A DNA stretch of 64,000 bases from Rhodococcus erythropolis NBRC 15567 (GCF_001552595.1 NZ_BCRM01000001.1:1178001-1242000), one strand, 5' to 3'. Positions 41,501-50,629 are shown, counted from the first letter of the stretch. Translations and numbers: made by a program. The notes: generated by a model not told the origin, from the sequence alone.

Positions 41501-43417
41501 TTATCCGCGAAGGAGTTTGGACAACTCGTCCAGTACGCTCGCGTCCTCGATGGTCGACGGGACCGTGTACTCCTCGTTGTCGGCAATCTGCCGCATGGTC
41601 TTGCGGAGGATCTTGCCGGAACGAGTCTTCGGTAGTGCAGCGACGACGGTGACGTCCCGGAACGTGGCGACGGCACCGATCTGGTCTCGCACCCGGGCGA
41701 CCAGTTCCTGTCGGAGTGTTTCGGGATCGATGTCGACGCCGGACTTGAGCACGACGTAGCCGCTGGGGCGTTGCCCCTTGAGTTCGTCGTGAATGCCGAT
41801 GACCGCGCATTCGGCGACAGCCGGGTGGCCGGCGACGACGGCCTCCATGCTTCCGGTCGAAAGGCGATGTCCGGCAACGTTGATCACGTCGTCACTTCGT
41901 CCGAGCACGAAGACGTAGTTGTCCTCGTCGATGTATCCGGAGTCGCCGGTGAGGTAATAGCCGTCGAAAGTCGACAGGTAGGACTTCACGTACCGGTCCT
42001 CGTCACGCCACAGTCCGGCGAGTGTTCCGGGAGGAAGCGGCAGGCCGATCACGATGTTGCCCTCGGTGCCCGGACCCACGAGTTCGCCCTTGCCGTCGAC
42101 GATTTCGACGCGGTATCCGGGGCAGGCGACGGTGGGTGAGCCTGCTTTGATCTCCATCGGTTCGAGGCCGCGCAGGTTCGCGCAGATGGCCCAACCGGTT
42201 TCGGTCTGCCACCAGTGATCGACCACCGGGCGATCGAGAATCCGAGTAGCCCACTCGTAGGTGTCGGGATCCAAGCGCTCGCCGGCCGCGAACAGTGTGT
42301 CGAGCGACGAGATGTCGTACTTGGCAAGCTCTTTTGCATCCGGGTCGGCCTTGCGGACCGCGCGGATCGCTGTCGGAGCGGTGAAGAGTGCCGACACTTT
42401 GTATTCGGAAATGATGCGCCAGAATGCACCTGCATCGGGGGTCCCGACGGGCTTGCCTTCGTACATGACCGTCGTAGCTCCGGCGAGCAGTGGCCCGTAG
42501 ACGATGTAGGAGTGGCCGACCACCCAACCGACGTCTGAGGCGGTCCACCAGACCTGGCCGGGGCTGATGTCGTAGAGATTCTTCATCGTCCACGTCAGGG
42601 CAACGGCATGGCCACCGTTGTCCCGGACGACGCCCTTGGGCTTACCGGTCGTTCCCGAGGTGTAGAGAATGTAGAGCGGATCCGTCGCGGCGACCGACAC
42701 CGGGTCGGCAGGAGTTGCATCAGCGATCAGCTCGTCCCAGTCGAACCAGGCTGCGGCACTTGACTTGTAGTCGGCAGCTGCGCCGGGAATCTGCTCGCGA
42801 TTCTTCACGATCACGGTGTGCGCGGGCGTGGCGGACAGTTGCAGAGCCTTCTCGACCATCGGCAGGTACTCGATTGTTCGTCCGGGTTCGAGGCCGCCGG
42901 ACGCCGTCACGAGCACCACTGGACCGGCGTCGTCGATACGGGTTGCGAGTTCCTTGGCCGCAAAGCCGCCGAACACCACCGAATGCACCGCGCCGATACG
43001 CGCACACGCGAGCATCGCGATCGCGGCCTCGGGGATCATCGGCATGTAGATGATCACGCGGTCGCCCGCCACCACACCCTGATCTTTCAAGACGCCGGCG
43101 AAGAGTGAGACCTGCTCGAGCAATTCGGCGTAGGTGTAGGTCGTCTTGGCTGGGACCATCGCGGAGTCGAAGATCAGCGCGGTCTGATCGCCGCGGCCGT
43201 CGCGGACGTGCCGATCGAGGGCATTGAAGCTGGTGTTGAGCGAAGCATCCGGGAACCAGCGATAGATCGGCGCGGCAGAATCGTCGAGAGCCTTCGTGGG
43301 GGCGACATCCCAGTCGACGGCCCGCGCAGCGTCGAGCCAGAACTTCTCCGGCTGATCCATGCTCTCGCGATATGCGTCGGCATACGTGGTGTGGGACGCC
43401 TGCTCGGAAGAGCTCAT
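41501..43417 (-). CDS. prpE: Propionyl-CoA synthetase-type acyl-CoA ligase
   Basis: A 638-residue AMP-forming acyl-CoA synthetase. The P-loop-like motif is LYILYTSGTTGKPKGVVRD; then WWQTETGW and GYYLTGDSGYIDEDNYVFVL follow, and the adenylation Lys lies in KTRSGKILRK. The N-terminal region YADAYRESMDQPEKFWLDAA and the overall length fit PrpE more closely than acetyl-CoA synthetase. The enzyme would activate propionate for the methylcitrate or methylmalonyl pathways. It is 93 bp upstream of the SDR on the same strand. A dyad at 43450 may control it. Confidence 0.88.
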   Translation of the reverse strand: MSSSEQASHTTYADAYRESMDQPEKFWLDAARAVDWDVAPTKALDDSAAPIYRWFPDASLNTSFNALDRHVRDGRGDQTALIFDSAMVPAKTTYTYAELLEQVSLFAGVLKDQGVVAGDRVIIYMPMIPEAAIAMLACARIGAVHSVVFGGFAAKELATRIDDAGPVVLVTASGGLEPGRTIEYLPMVEKALQLSATPAHTVIVKNREQIPGAAADYKSSAAAWFDWDELIADATPADPVSVAATDPLYILYTSGTTGKPKGVVRDNGGHAVALTWTMKNLYDISPGQVWWTASDVGWVVGHSYIVYGPLLAGATTVMYEGKPVGTPDAGAFWRIISEYKVSALFTAPTAIRAVRKADPDAKELAKYDISSLDTLFAAGERLDPDTYEWATRILDRPVVDHWWQTETGWAICANLRGLEPMEIKAGSPTVACPGYRVEIVDGKGELVGPGTEGNIVIGLPLPPGTLAGLWRDEDRYVKSYLSTFDGYYLTGDSGYIDEDNYVFVLGRSDDVINVAGHRLSTGSMEAVVAGHPAVAECAVIGIHDELKGQRPSGYVVLKSGVDIDPETLRQELVARVRDQIGAVATFRDVTVVAALPKTRSGKILRKTMRQIADNEEYTVPSTIEDASVLDELSKLLRG

Positions 43418-43449
43418 CGACGTGTGTCCTCTCGTGAACTTCGCTTACC

Positions 43450-43475
43450 GGTGACCTGAAACACCTTAGGTCACC
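43450..43475. promoter_or_regulatory. Dyad between propionyl-CoA synthetase and MFS genes
   Basis: GGTGACCT and AGGTCACC form perfect 8-nt arms with a 10-nt spacer, 33 bp upstream of the synthetase start codon and about 120 bp before the divergent MFS gene. No regulator gene is adjacent, so the binding protein is unknown. Confidence 0.5.
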
Positions 43476-43594
43476 GTCAGTGCGGTGCGCCTCAGTAGCG
43501 GTGCGGGTACCGTCCCTTTGCGCCGGGCGGGCCTGTCCCGTCGGCCAGTGGCGCGTAGGGGTGGGATAAGCCAGGGACGGAAAGGGGGATCGAT

Positions 43595-44866
43595 GTGACA
43601 GGTGCAGCGCAACGCGCAGGCTTCTGGGGAGTCCTCGCTCTGCGTGACTTCCGACTGCTGTGGACCGGCGACGCAGTCAGCGGTATCGGAAACGGTGTCA
43701 CGACCGTCGTACTGCCGCTGGTCGCGCTTCGCGAACTGGACGCGAGTAGCTTCCAGATCGGTGTGCTGGCATCGGCAGTGTGGTTGCCGTGGTTGATCGT
43801 CGGACTACCTGCCGGTGCCTGGATCGACCGGCTGCCACGGCGTCCGATCATGATGATCGCGAACGCTGCGTGCGCGCTGCTCTTCGCGAGCCTCGCGATC
43901 GCCGGCTTCCTGGAGGCGATGACATACGGCCACCTGCTCCTGGTCGCGCTGCTCACCGGTACAGCCACGGTCTTCTTCCAGGCGGCCTATCACTCGTATC
44001 TCCCCACGGTGCTCGCCGAAGCGGATCTTGTCGAAGGGAACTCGAAGATTCAGGGCGCCGAGGCCGCAACTCGGGTGATCGGCCCAAGCGTCGGTGGGCT
44101 GGTGGTTGCAACTGTCGGGCTTGCGGCCGGTCTGGTTGTCGACGCGTTCACGTTCGCCTTCTGCTTCGTATGCATCTGGCTGATTCGTGTGCAGGAGACC
44201 GTCCATCGCGGACAGAATCAGCGGGAACCGTTGCGACGGCAGATTGCGCTCGGACTGCGATTCGTCGCCGGTGATCCGTATCTGCGGTCGATCGTCGTCT
44301 ACGGCACTCTGCTCAATTTCGGTCTCACCGGGTACACCACGATTCAGATCGTGTTCTTGGAAAAGACGGTTGGTGTGGGGGAGTTCGGACTCGGGCTTCT
44401 CTTGGCGATTGCCGGGGTGGGCGGAATTGTCGGATCGATGATCGCGCGCCCGCTCGGCCGCAGATTCGGCACTGCCCGAAGCGTTCTCATCTGTCAGTTG
44501 GTAACGGGACCGTTCATCCTGTTGGCGCCTCTGACGACGTACGGTGCCGGCCTGTTCTGGTTCTGCATCGGCGGCATGGTGATGGTTGCGGGTGTCGTGT
44601 CGTGCAACGTGGTGCTCGGCAGTTTCCGTCAAAGTTACTGTCCGCCGGACCGCCTCGGACGAGTAGTGGCAACGAGTATGTTCCTGCTGCACAGCAGCAT
44701 TCCGCTCGGTGCGCTGACGGCAGGCTACCTCGGCGACGCGGTGGGACCGCGCGGGACGATGTGGATCATGGCCTGCCTGATCGCGCCGTGTGGATTGGTC
44801 CTGCTCTTAGGCCCGCTCCGCGGGATCCGCGATCTACCGAGTCGGCCGGCGATCTCGCTGCGGTAG
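43595..44866 (+). CDS. MFS transporter
   Basis: A 423-residue major facilitator with about twelve hydrophobic segments. FRLLWTGDAVSGIGNGVTTV at the start and the loop GLPAGAWIDRLPRRPIMMIA are typical of the enterobactin-exporter-like (MFS_3) group; a second such loop reads IGSMIARPLGRRFGT-like (GSMIARPLGRRFGTARS). The substrate is unknown. The GTG at 43595 is preceded by GAAAGGGGG. The stop codon lies in a short tandem duplication that also covers the end of the convergent gene. Confidence 0.87.
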   Translation: MTGAAQRAGFWGVLALRDFRLLWTGDAVSGIGNGVTTVVLPLVALRELDASSFQIGVLASAVWLPWLIVGLPAGAWIDRLPRRPIMMIANAACALLFASLAIAGFLEAMTYGHLLLVALLTGTATVFFQAAYHSYLPTVLAEADLVEGNSKIQGAEAATRVIGPSVGGLVVATVGLAAGLVVDAFTFAFCFVCIWLIRVQETVHRGQNQREPLRRQIALGLRFVAGDPYLRSIVVYGTLLNFGLTGYTTIQIVFLEKTVGVGEFGLGLLLAIAGVGGIVGSMIARPLGRRFGTARSVLICQLVTGPFILLAPLTTYGAGLFWFCIGGMVMVAGVVSCNVVLGSFRQSYCPPDRLGRVVATSMFLLHSSIPLGALTAGYLGDAVGPRGTMWIMACLIAPCGLVLLLGPLRGIRDLPSRPAISLR

Positions 44867-44900
44867 AGAATTACTGCGGTAGAGAATTACCGCGGTAGAG
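44860..44900. repeat. 16-bp tandem duplication at the convergent gene ends
   Basis: GCGGTAGAGAATTAC plus one base is repeated at 44860-44875 and 44876-44891, with a partial third copy (44892-44900). The MFS stop TAG lies in unit 1, and the stop of the leftward membrane gene (44887-44889) lies in unit 2. Confidence 0.85.
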
Positions 44901-45927
44901 CCGCGGCGGCCTCTTCGCTTCGAATCGCGATGCGAAGTGTCGCGAGCATGAACAGTGACACTGCGAAACCGAAAAGCGCGCCGAACTGGTCCTGCGTGAA
45001 CAGATAGACCTGCGTCACCAGGAGGCTCACGATGAGGGATGCCCGCAGGAGTCTCAGGGCTCGCAGGTACGGGCCGCGGAAGAGGAACCACACTCCCAGA
45101 ACCACAAGAACTCCGGTTGCGACGGTGGAGATCTGGACCACCAAATCGGAGACGTCGTCGGCCTCGACGACGTTCTCGGAAACCAACGCGTAGATCACCT
45201 GGACAATCGCCAGAAGAGCCTGCAGTACGAACAGGGTCAGTACCAGTCGGCGGACGACACGGTGCCGGAGCAGTTCCTCGGCGCGGTGGAAGAACGCGTT
45301 GCGGCCACGAGTGATCTTCGATTCGATACCGCCGGTCGGCGGAGTCTGTGAATGCAGGCCGGCTTTGATCGAATCGACGAGGTCGGTGAGGCTGCGGTCT
45401 TCGACGCCGTCGAGTACACGGAGGGCGTGGTTGTACTGGATCTCGTCGAGCTGACCGAGAGCGAGGTCCGAGAGCGCTCGCGCCCCGATGGCGAGCCGAT
45501 GACGATCATTCATTCCGCGCCGAATCACCACCTCGCGCGCGGCAAGATAGAAGAGAACGAAGACGACGTACATGATCGCGATGGCAGGTTGGTAGAAGTA
45601 ATCGACGTCGGCGGTGACGAATTTTCCGACCTCGTCGATGAAGAGACCGAATCCGATTCCGCCGACGAGCGTGGCCAGGTCACGCGTGCGAGAGCCTTCG
45701 GTGATGGCGGTCGCGACGATGGCGACGGCCATCAGCAATCCGCCCCAGAGAACGTGTGCGATGTGGAGGGCGCCGCCCCCGATCTGGGGATAGCCCGTTG
45801 CCGCCAGATAAGCGCGGGTGATCAACACGGTGGCGATGCCCGCGAACAGGAACAATTCGAAACGAGCGAGTGCCGCGCGGTCGTAACTGTGCGGCAGCGT
45901 CAGCGCATTCCGGTCCTTCGTCGTCAT
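44887..45927 (-). CDS. Integral membrane protein of unknown function, coupled to accD3
   Basis: A 346-residue protein with about four membrane segments in the N-terminal half (LFLFAGIATVLITRAYLAAT; LHIAHVLWGGLLMAVAIVAT; LATLVGGIGFGLFIDEVGKF; YQPAIAIMYVVFVLFYLAAR), a soluble middle of about 80 residues, and three at the C-terminus. I do not recognise the family. The start overlaps the accD3 stop by 4 nt (ATGA), so the two are translationally coupled. This suggests a link to lipid or acyl-CoA metabolism at the membrane, but no catalytic motif is visible. Confidence 0.75.
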   Translation of the reverse strand: MTTKDRNALTLPHSYDRAALARFELFLFAGIATVLITRAYLAATGYPQIGGGALHIAHVLWGGLLMAVAIVATAITEGSRTRDLATLVGGIGFGLFIDEVGKFVTADVDYFYQPAIAIMYVVFVLFYLAAREVVIRRGMNDRHRLAIGARALSDLALGQLDEIQYNHALRVLDGVEDRSLTDLVDSIKAGLHSQTPPTGGIESKITRGRNAFFHRAEELLRHRVVRRLVLTLFVLQALLAIVQVIYALVSENVVEADDVSDLVVQISTVATGVLVVLGVWFLFRGPYLRALRLLRASLIVSLLVTQVYLFTQDQFGALFGFAVSLFMLATLRIAIRSEEAAAALPR

Positions 45928-47411
45928 TGCGGAACTCCCAGGTTTCGATAGCGCGCGATACGGGAGGACTGGCGATCGGTGTCCGACTCTTCGGCAAGCA
46001 TGAAGAGTTCGTGCGCTATCGCAGCCCCTACCCTCTTGGAGAATTCCACGGGTTCGTCGGCCGCGTCAGGCGTTTCGGGAATGATCGCGTCGATCACGCC
46101 GTCTCGAAGCAGATCCAACGAACGAATGCCCTGCGCTGCCGCCATCTCCGGTGCGTGACTGATGTCGCGATGGACGATCGCGCTTGCGCCTTCCGGCGGC
46201 AGGGGAGCGAGCCACCCGTTCTGTGCCGCGAGTACCCGATCGGCGGGCAGCAGCGCGAGCGCCCCGCCGCCTGTTCCCTGACCGAGCAACACCGACACTG
46301 TCGGGGTCTTCAGCGTCACGAGGTCGGCGATGCAACGGGCGATCTCAGGGGCCAGTCCACGTTCTTCAGCTTCTTTGGACAGCGACGCGCCCAAAGTGTC
46401 GATCACGAGGACAAGCGGGAGTTGTAGTTCTTCGGCAAGTTTCATGCCCCGTCGCGCTTCCCTGAGCGCGGCCGGTCCCATCGTGGTGAGCGCGGATTGG
46501 CCACTGCGGTCCTGGCCGAGCAGGATGCACGGAAAGCCTCGGAAGCGGGCGAGCGAGAGCAAGATCGTCTTGTCGGTTTCACCCTGCCCGGTGCCGCTGA
46601 GCGGTACCTGTTCAGTTGCGGCATGGCGCAGCAACTGCCGGATGCCGGGTCGATCGGCCCGGCGCGAGAGCATCACCGACTGCCAGGCGGGAACATCGGG
46701 AATCTCGGGTGAGGGAATCGGGTCCGTGGCCGCCGGGGCCGGGGGATCGGTGAGCACGCACAACGCTCGATTGACCAGCAGACGGAGGCGGTCGACGGGT
46801 ACGACGCCGTCGATAACGCCGTTGCGATACAAGTTTTCGGACGTCTGGATACCGTCGGGAAACTTTTCGCCGTACAGCGATTCGTAGACACGGGGTCCGA
46901 GGAATCCCACCAGAGCACCGGGTTCCGCGACGGTGATGTGGCCGAGGGATCCCCACGAGGCAAAGACCCCGCCGGTGGTGGGATTGCGCAGGTATACCAG
47001 GTAGGGCAGGTGTGCCGCTTTGTGAACAGCCACTGCCGCAGCGATCTTCACCATCTGAACGAAGGCGACGGTGCCCTCCTGCATCCGCGTTCCGCCAGAG
47101 GTGGGCGAGGCGAGCAGCGGGAGTTGTTCTGCCGTAGCACGTTCGACGGCGGTCACGATCCGCTCGGCCGCGGCGACTCCGATGGAACCGGCGAGAAAGC
47201 TGAATTCACAGGCAATTACCGCGACTCGACGGCCCCGAACCGTACCGACACCGGTGACGACGGACTCGTCAACTCCGCTCTTCTCGCGGGCCTTCGCCAG
47301 GTCTTCTGCGTATTTCGGGCCAGGTCCGACGTCGACGGGCGGGGAGTCCCAAGAGACGAAGCTCTCGGAATCGAGTACCGCAGTGAGTAGTTCTTCGGCC
47401 GAGATTCGCAC
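45924..47411 (-). CDS. accD3: Acyl-CoA carboxylase beta-subunit homologue (AccD3-like)
   Basis: A 495-residue carboxyltransferase. It joins two crotonase-like halves, as in fused AccD/AccA proteins: the N-terminal half has GVAAAERIVTAVERATAEQL, PTSGGTRMQEGTVAFVQMVK and GVFASWGSLGHITVAEPGAL; the C-terminal half has MKLAEELQLPLVLVIDTLGA and LLGQGTGGGALALLPADRVL. The length equals mycobacterial AccD3 (Rv0904c) as I recall it. No zinc ribbon is seen. The carboxylated acyl-CoA is not established. GGAGGA precedes the GTG at 47411. The following membrane gene overlaps by 4 nt. Confidence 0.85.
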   Translation of the reverse strand: MRISAEELLTAVLDSESFVSWDSPPVDVGPGPKYAEDLAKAREKSGVDESVVTGVGTVRGRRVAVIACEFSFLAGSIGVAAAERIVTAVERATAEQLPLLASPTSGGTRMQEGTVAFVQMVKIAAAVAVHKAAHLPYLVYLRNPTTGGVFASWGSLGHITVAEPGALVGFLGPRVYESLYGEKFPDGIQTSENLYRNGVIDGVVPVDRLRLLVNRALCVLTDPPAPAATDPIPSPEIPDVPAWQSVMLSRRADRPGIRQLLRHAATEQVPLSGTGQGETDKTILLSLARFRGFPCILLGQDRSGQSALTTMGPAALREARRGMKLAEELQLPLVLVIDTLGASLSKEAEERGLAPEIARCIADLVTLKTPTVSVLLGQGTGGGALALLPADRVLAAQNGWLAPLPPEGASAIVHRDISHAPEMAAAQGIRSLDLLRDGVIDAIIPETPDAADEPVEFSKRVGAAIAHELFMLAEESDTDRQSSRIARYRNLGVPQ

Positions 47412-47430
47412 AACGTCCTCCAAGTAAGCA

Positions 47431-47467
47431 GCACCCCGTCCAGGATGAACCTACCTGGACGGGGTGC
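47431..47467. terminator. Strong hairpin between accD3 and the ABC exporter
   Basis: Perfect 14-nt arms (GCACCCCGTCCAGG and its complement) enclose a 9-nt loop. It lies 38 bp downstream of the ABC permease 3' end and 20 bp upstream of the accD3 start, all on the minus strand, so it should end the exporter transcript before accD3. Confidence 0.85.
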
Positions 47468-47504
47468 CGTCGGGATCGCGTGGCGCCAGTTGTGCGCCGG
47501 AGAA

Positions 47505-48698
47505 TCAGCGTCCGAACGCCTCTTTCCATGAAACGACCTTGCCGATACGAAGGATGGAGCGCTGGTAGATCTTTGCCGCGATCATCGACAGCGCAGCAGT
47601 CACGACCAGCATCAGCAGAATGGTTCCCACGATCTGGAACGGAGAAGCAACACCGGCGGAAATGCGCAGGGGCATGAGGATTGCCGAGAACGGCGGAATC
47701 CAACTCAACACGTTGCTCAGGGTTCCTTCTGGATTGCTCACCGAAACGAAAGCCACGCTGACCATCGCCATGACGAGCAGCGCGAGAGGCATCGCGGTGG
47801 CGTTGACGTCCTCCTGCCGCGAGACCATGGACCCGGCGGCGGCGTACAGCACGGCGAAGAAGAGGAAGCCGAGAATGAACCACCCGAGAGTGCCGAACAG
47901 AACGCCGATCGCGGTGCCCGTCACGGTCAGGACGCCCGTCGCCAGTCCGGTGGCGACGCCCGCGACGGCATAGGCAGCCATCTGCATCAGGCCGACAGCA
48001 CCGATTCCGAGAACCTTGCCCCATAACAACTGCAGCGGACGAAGAGTGGAGAGCAGCAGCTCGACCACGCGACTGGACTTCTCCTCGACGACGCCCATCG
48101 CCACGTACGTTCCGAACAGCAGGATCTGCATGTACAGGAGCACCACAGCAGCGATCGACATCGCTATGCGTTGGCCCTGTTCGGGATCCGGGGGATCGAT
48201 GGCATCGATGGTGACCACTGCGGTGGACGTGGCTTCGGCGAGCTGAGCCGGATCGATCCCCGCGGCGGAGAGCGCATTCGATTGTGCCTGTTGTGCAACG
48301 GAACTCTCGATGATGGCGCGCAGATTCGTGGGCACTTCCTTCTTGGTCACGACAGTGACGCCGCCGCCCGATCCAGCGATCACGGCCACGTCGAGGTCGC
48401 CGTCCTTGACCTGGTTACGCGCGGTTCCGTCGTCGGAAACCTCCGTCACCGTCACCGGATTTCCGAGGGTGTCGCCGATGGACACCATCGTGGCACTGAG
48501 TGATTGGTTGCCGACCAAGCCGATCTTCGACTTGTCCTCGTCGCCGCCGGAGAAGAGTGAGAAGGCGATGATGCCGCCGACGATCGCGACCAGGATGATG
48601 ACGTTGCTGATCACAAAACTCTTCTTCGAGATCTGCGTCATGAATTCGCGTCGGGCGACCAACCCGATGGCTCGACCTCCGCTCAACTGGTTGCTCAT
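47505..48698 (-). CDS. ABC-2 exporter permease (NatB-like)
   Basis: A 397-residue membrane protein with the NatB/YhaP layout. One N-terminal helix (FVISNVIILVAIVGGIIAFS) and an extracytoplasmic domain of about 150 residues are followed by about six helices. The conserved segment VAMGVVEEKSSRVVELLLST is the hallmark of this exporter group. The ATPase partner overlaps by 4 nt. In Bacillus NatAB exports sodium; drug or lipid substrates are also possible here. Confidence 0.88.
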   Translation of the reverse strand: MSNQLSGGRAIGLVARREFMTQISKKSFVISNVIILVAIVGGIIAFSLFSGGDEDKSKIGLVGNQSLSATMVSIGDTLGNPVTVTEVSDDGTARNQVKDGDLDVAVIAGSGGGVTVVTKKEVPTNLRAIIESSVAQQAQSNALSAAGIDPAQLAEATSTAVVTIDAIDPPDPEQGQRIAMSIAAVVLLYMQILLFGTYVAMGVVEEKSSRVVELLLSTLRPLQLLWGKVLGIGAVGLMQMAAYAVAGVATGLATGVLTVTGTAIGVLFGTLGWFILGFLFFAVLYAAAGSMVSRQEDVNATAMPLALLVMAMVSVAFVSVSNPEGTLSNVLSWIPPFSAILMPLRISAGVASPFQIVGTILLMLVVTAALSMIAAKIYQRSILRIGKVVSWKEAFGR

Positions 48699-49591
48699 GC
48701 GGCTACTACCTCTCGGAACAGATCGGTCAGTGACGGACGTCGTAGCGTGAACTCGTGCACCGGTCCGGTTTTCAACGCTGCATGCAGGATCTGCTGATCG
48801 TCGGCGGTTCCGTCGACGCTCAGGAGCGTTCGACCGTCGAGGTGGCTCAGTGTGGTGACACCGATCAGATGGTGTGCCCAGCCGACCGGCGCGTCAGGGG
48901 CGAAGACTTCGATTCGGCCGTCGCCCTTGCCTCGTAGTTCGTCGACGGTTCCGATCTCTCGCATGCTGCCGCGGCTGATGATGCCCACGCGATCGCACAA
49001 GCGCTCCACCAGATCCAGCTGATGGCTGGAGAAGATTACGGGAACACCGGTGCGAGCCTTCTCGACCAACACGTCACTCATGACATCGACCGCTACGGGG
49101 TCAAGGCCCGAAAACGGTTCGTCCAGAACGAGTACCGCTGGATCGTGAACCAGCGCGGCCGCGAGCTGCACACGTTGCTGATTACCGAGGGACAGGGAGT
49201 CGACGGTGTCCTTGACGCGTTCGGCGATACCCAGACGTTCGGTCCAGCGCTCTGTCGCCGCATGCGCATCGGCTTTCGAGAGTCCATGTAGCTCGGCCAG
49301 ATAGGAAAGTTGCGCGCCCACCTTCATCTTGGGGTAGAGGCCGCGTTCCTCCGGCATGTATCCGATAGTGCGACGCACGTCGAGGTCGACGGGTTTGCCG
49401 CCGAGGCGAACTTCCCCCGAATCTGCTCCGAGCACACCCAGCGCAATGCGCATCGTGGTCGTCTTGCCGGCGCCGTTGCTGCCGACGAATCCGAAGATCT
49501 CGCCTGGTCGCACTTCGAAACTGAGGTTGTCGAGTGCAACGACGTCGCCGTAGCGTTTCGAGATGCCGTCGATCGTGAGGGTGGCTGACAT
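48695..49591 (-). CDS. ABC exporter ATPase (NatA-like)
   Basis: A 298-residue ATPase. Walker A is FVGSNGAGKTTTMRIALG, the signature is SLGNQQRVQLAAALVHDPAV (a Gln for Gly change in LSxGQ order), Walker B is VLVLDEPFSGLDPVAVDV, and the H-loop is SSHQLDLVERL. The C-terminal domain of about 80 residues is typical of NatA/CcmA-like exporters. The ATG at 49591 starts MSATLTIDGISKRYGDVVAL. The gene overlaps its permease partner by 4 nt. Confidence 0.92.
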   Translation of the reverse strand: MSATLTIDGISKRYGDVVALDNLSFEVRPGEIFGFVGSNGAGKTTTMRIALGVLGADSGEVRLGGKPVDLDVRRTIGYMPEERGLYPKMKVGAQLSYLAELHGLSKADAHAATERWTERLGIAERVKDTVDSLSLGNQQRVQLAAALVHDPAVLVLDEPFSGLDPVAVDVMSDVLVEKARTGVPVIFSSHQLDLVERLCDRVGIISRGSMREIGTVDELRGKGDGRIEVFAPDAPVGWAHHLIGVTTLSHLDGRTLLSVDGTADDQQILHAALKTGPVHEFTLRRPSLTDLFREVVAA

Positions 49592-49634
49592 GGGTCCTTC
49601 CCATCGGTCGAGTGGTGCGCTTCGGAAATACGGG

Positions 49635-50180
49635 TCAGAGGTCGAACTCTTCGGAATCAATCGGATCCGGGTCTGGATTGGTCCACGAGAGAATCATCGC
49701 GGGCGTGCACGCGCCGATCAGCATTGCAGTCAGTGCCAATAAACCTCCCGAGTAAGGCAGTCTCTCTACATTCCACTGCACCGACGAGGTGAAAATGAGG
49801 AAAATGGCGACAATGAAGACCAACGATTGAGTCACGCTCAACCCGACGGAACGGGCGTCGTTGCGTTGCTGGATCTCCCATTCGTCCAGAGCATGCCGCG
49901 GCGCATCCCCTTGCCTGCCCGACACGATTTGAAGTGAAGACCACGTCGGTAGGAACAACAGGGTGAGGACCGGCCATGCCACCGCGAACAGTGGGTTGAA
50001 CAGGCACGCTATGCCGATGGCAACCATCGTGGCGAACAGGACTCCGAGGGCGATGACGAGCATCCGCCGACGTCGACGGGTTCGCCAATTCGGGAGCCAA
50101 TGTCGGAACGTCTCCTCGTTCTGCAGGAACCGCCGAGTGCGGTGGGCCTGGTAGCGGTCGATCAGATTTGATTCAGGCAC
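49635..50180 (-). CDS. Membrane protein coupled to an HTH regulator
   Basis: A 181-residue protein with a basic N-terminal segment (RHWLPNWRTRRRRRM), two membrane pairs (VIALGVLFATMVAIGIACLF with AVAWPVLTLLFLPTW; SLVFIVAIFLIFTSSVQW with GGLLALTAMLIGACTPAMIL) and an acidic tail (DPDPDPIDSEEFDL). The GTG at 50180 overlaps the stop of the upstream HTH gene by 8 nt, so translation is probably coupled. Pairs of a Cro/CI-type regulator and a small membrane protein are common in Gram-positive bacteria; this exact family I do not recognise. Confidence 0.7.
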   Translation of the reverse strand: MPESNLIDRYQAHRTRRFLQNEETFRHWLPNWRTRRRRRMLVIALGVLFATMVAIGIACLFNPLFAVAWPVLTLLFLPTWSSLQIVSGRQGDAPRHALDEWEIQQRNDARSVGLSVTQSLVFIVAIFLIFTSSVQWNVERLPYSGGLLALTAMLIGACTPAMILSWTNPDPDPIDSEEFDL

Positions 50181-50523
50181 TGGGCTTTTCGCTCCCCTCG
50201 GTAGTGCGGTCAGATCGGTAGACCTCTGTCGACGGTGCATTCCGGTAGACCTCCGTCGACGGTGCATTTCGGTAGACCTCCGTCGACAGCGGCCCGAACT
50301 CCGTCCGGGAGAACACCGCTTCGACCGGAAGGTCGAACACCCAGCAGATCCTGAACGCGAGATCCAGGCTGGGGTAGTGATCGCCGCGTTCGAGCGCCCC
50401 CACCGTCTGCGGGTTGACGTCGACGAGTTGTGCAAGCTGGGCCCGACTCATCTTCCGCTCGGCGCGAAGCACTCCGATGCGATTGAAGATGGGGAGCGCG
50501 TCTCCCCGTCGGACTGGGCTCAT
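50173..50523 (-). CDS. XRE-family HTH regulator with a 9-residue tandem-repeat tail
   Basis: A 116-residue regulator. The HTH (IGVLRAERKMSRAQLAQLVD, VNPQTVGALERGDHYPSLDL, residues about 16-55) and the following FRICWVFDLPVEAVFSRTEF are typical of the short YozG-like Cro/CI group, which normally ends near residue 75. Here a C-terminal tail contains three copies of a nine-residue unit (STEVYRNAP, STEVYRNAP, STEVYRSDR) before the end. The tail is encoded by a 27-bp DNA repeat. The downstream membrane gene overlaps by 8 nt. Confidence 0.85.
   Translation of the reverse strand: MSPVRRGDALPIFNRIGVLRAERKMSRAQLAQLVDVNPQTVGALERGDHYPSLDLAFRICWVFDLPVEAVFSRTEFGPLSTEVYRNAPSTEVYRNAPSTEVYRSDRTTEGSEKPSA
50215..50287. 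repeat. 27-bp in-frame tandem repeat in the HTH gene
   Basis: Units start at 50215, 50242 and 50269 (the last one 19 bp) and read CGGTAGACCTCCGTCGACGG on the plus strand with only one or two differences. The 27-bp unit keeps the reading frame, so copy number changes would alter the length of the protein's tail by nine residues. Confidence 0.9.
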
Positions 50524-50629
50524 GCATCAAAGTGTTGTAAAAACCCAACAGTTTGTCAACATGAACCGCGAAGATGCCGTTTCTGGGTGGTGTCGGCGGA
50601 TAGGGTTCAGGCAACAGAAGGGGCGTCGC

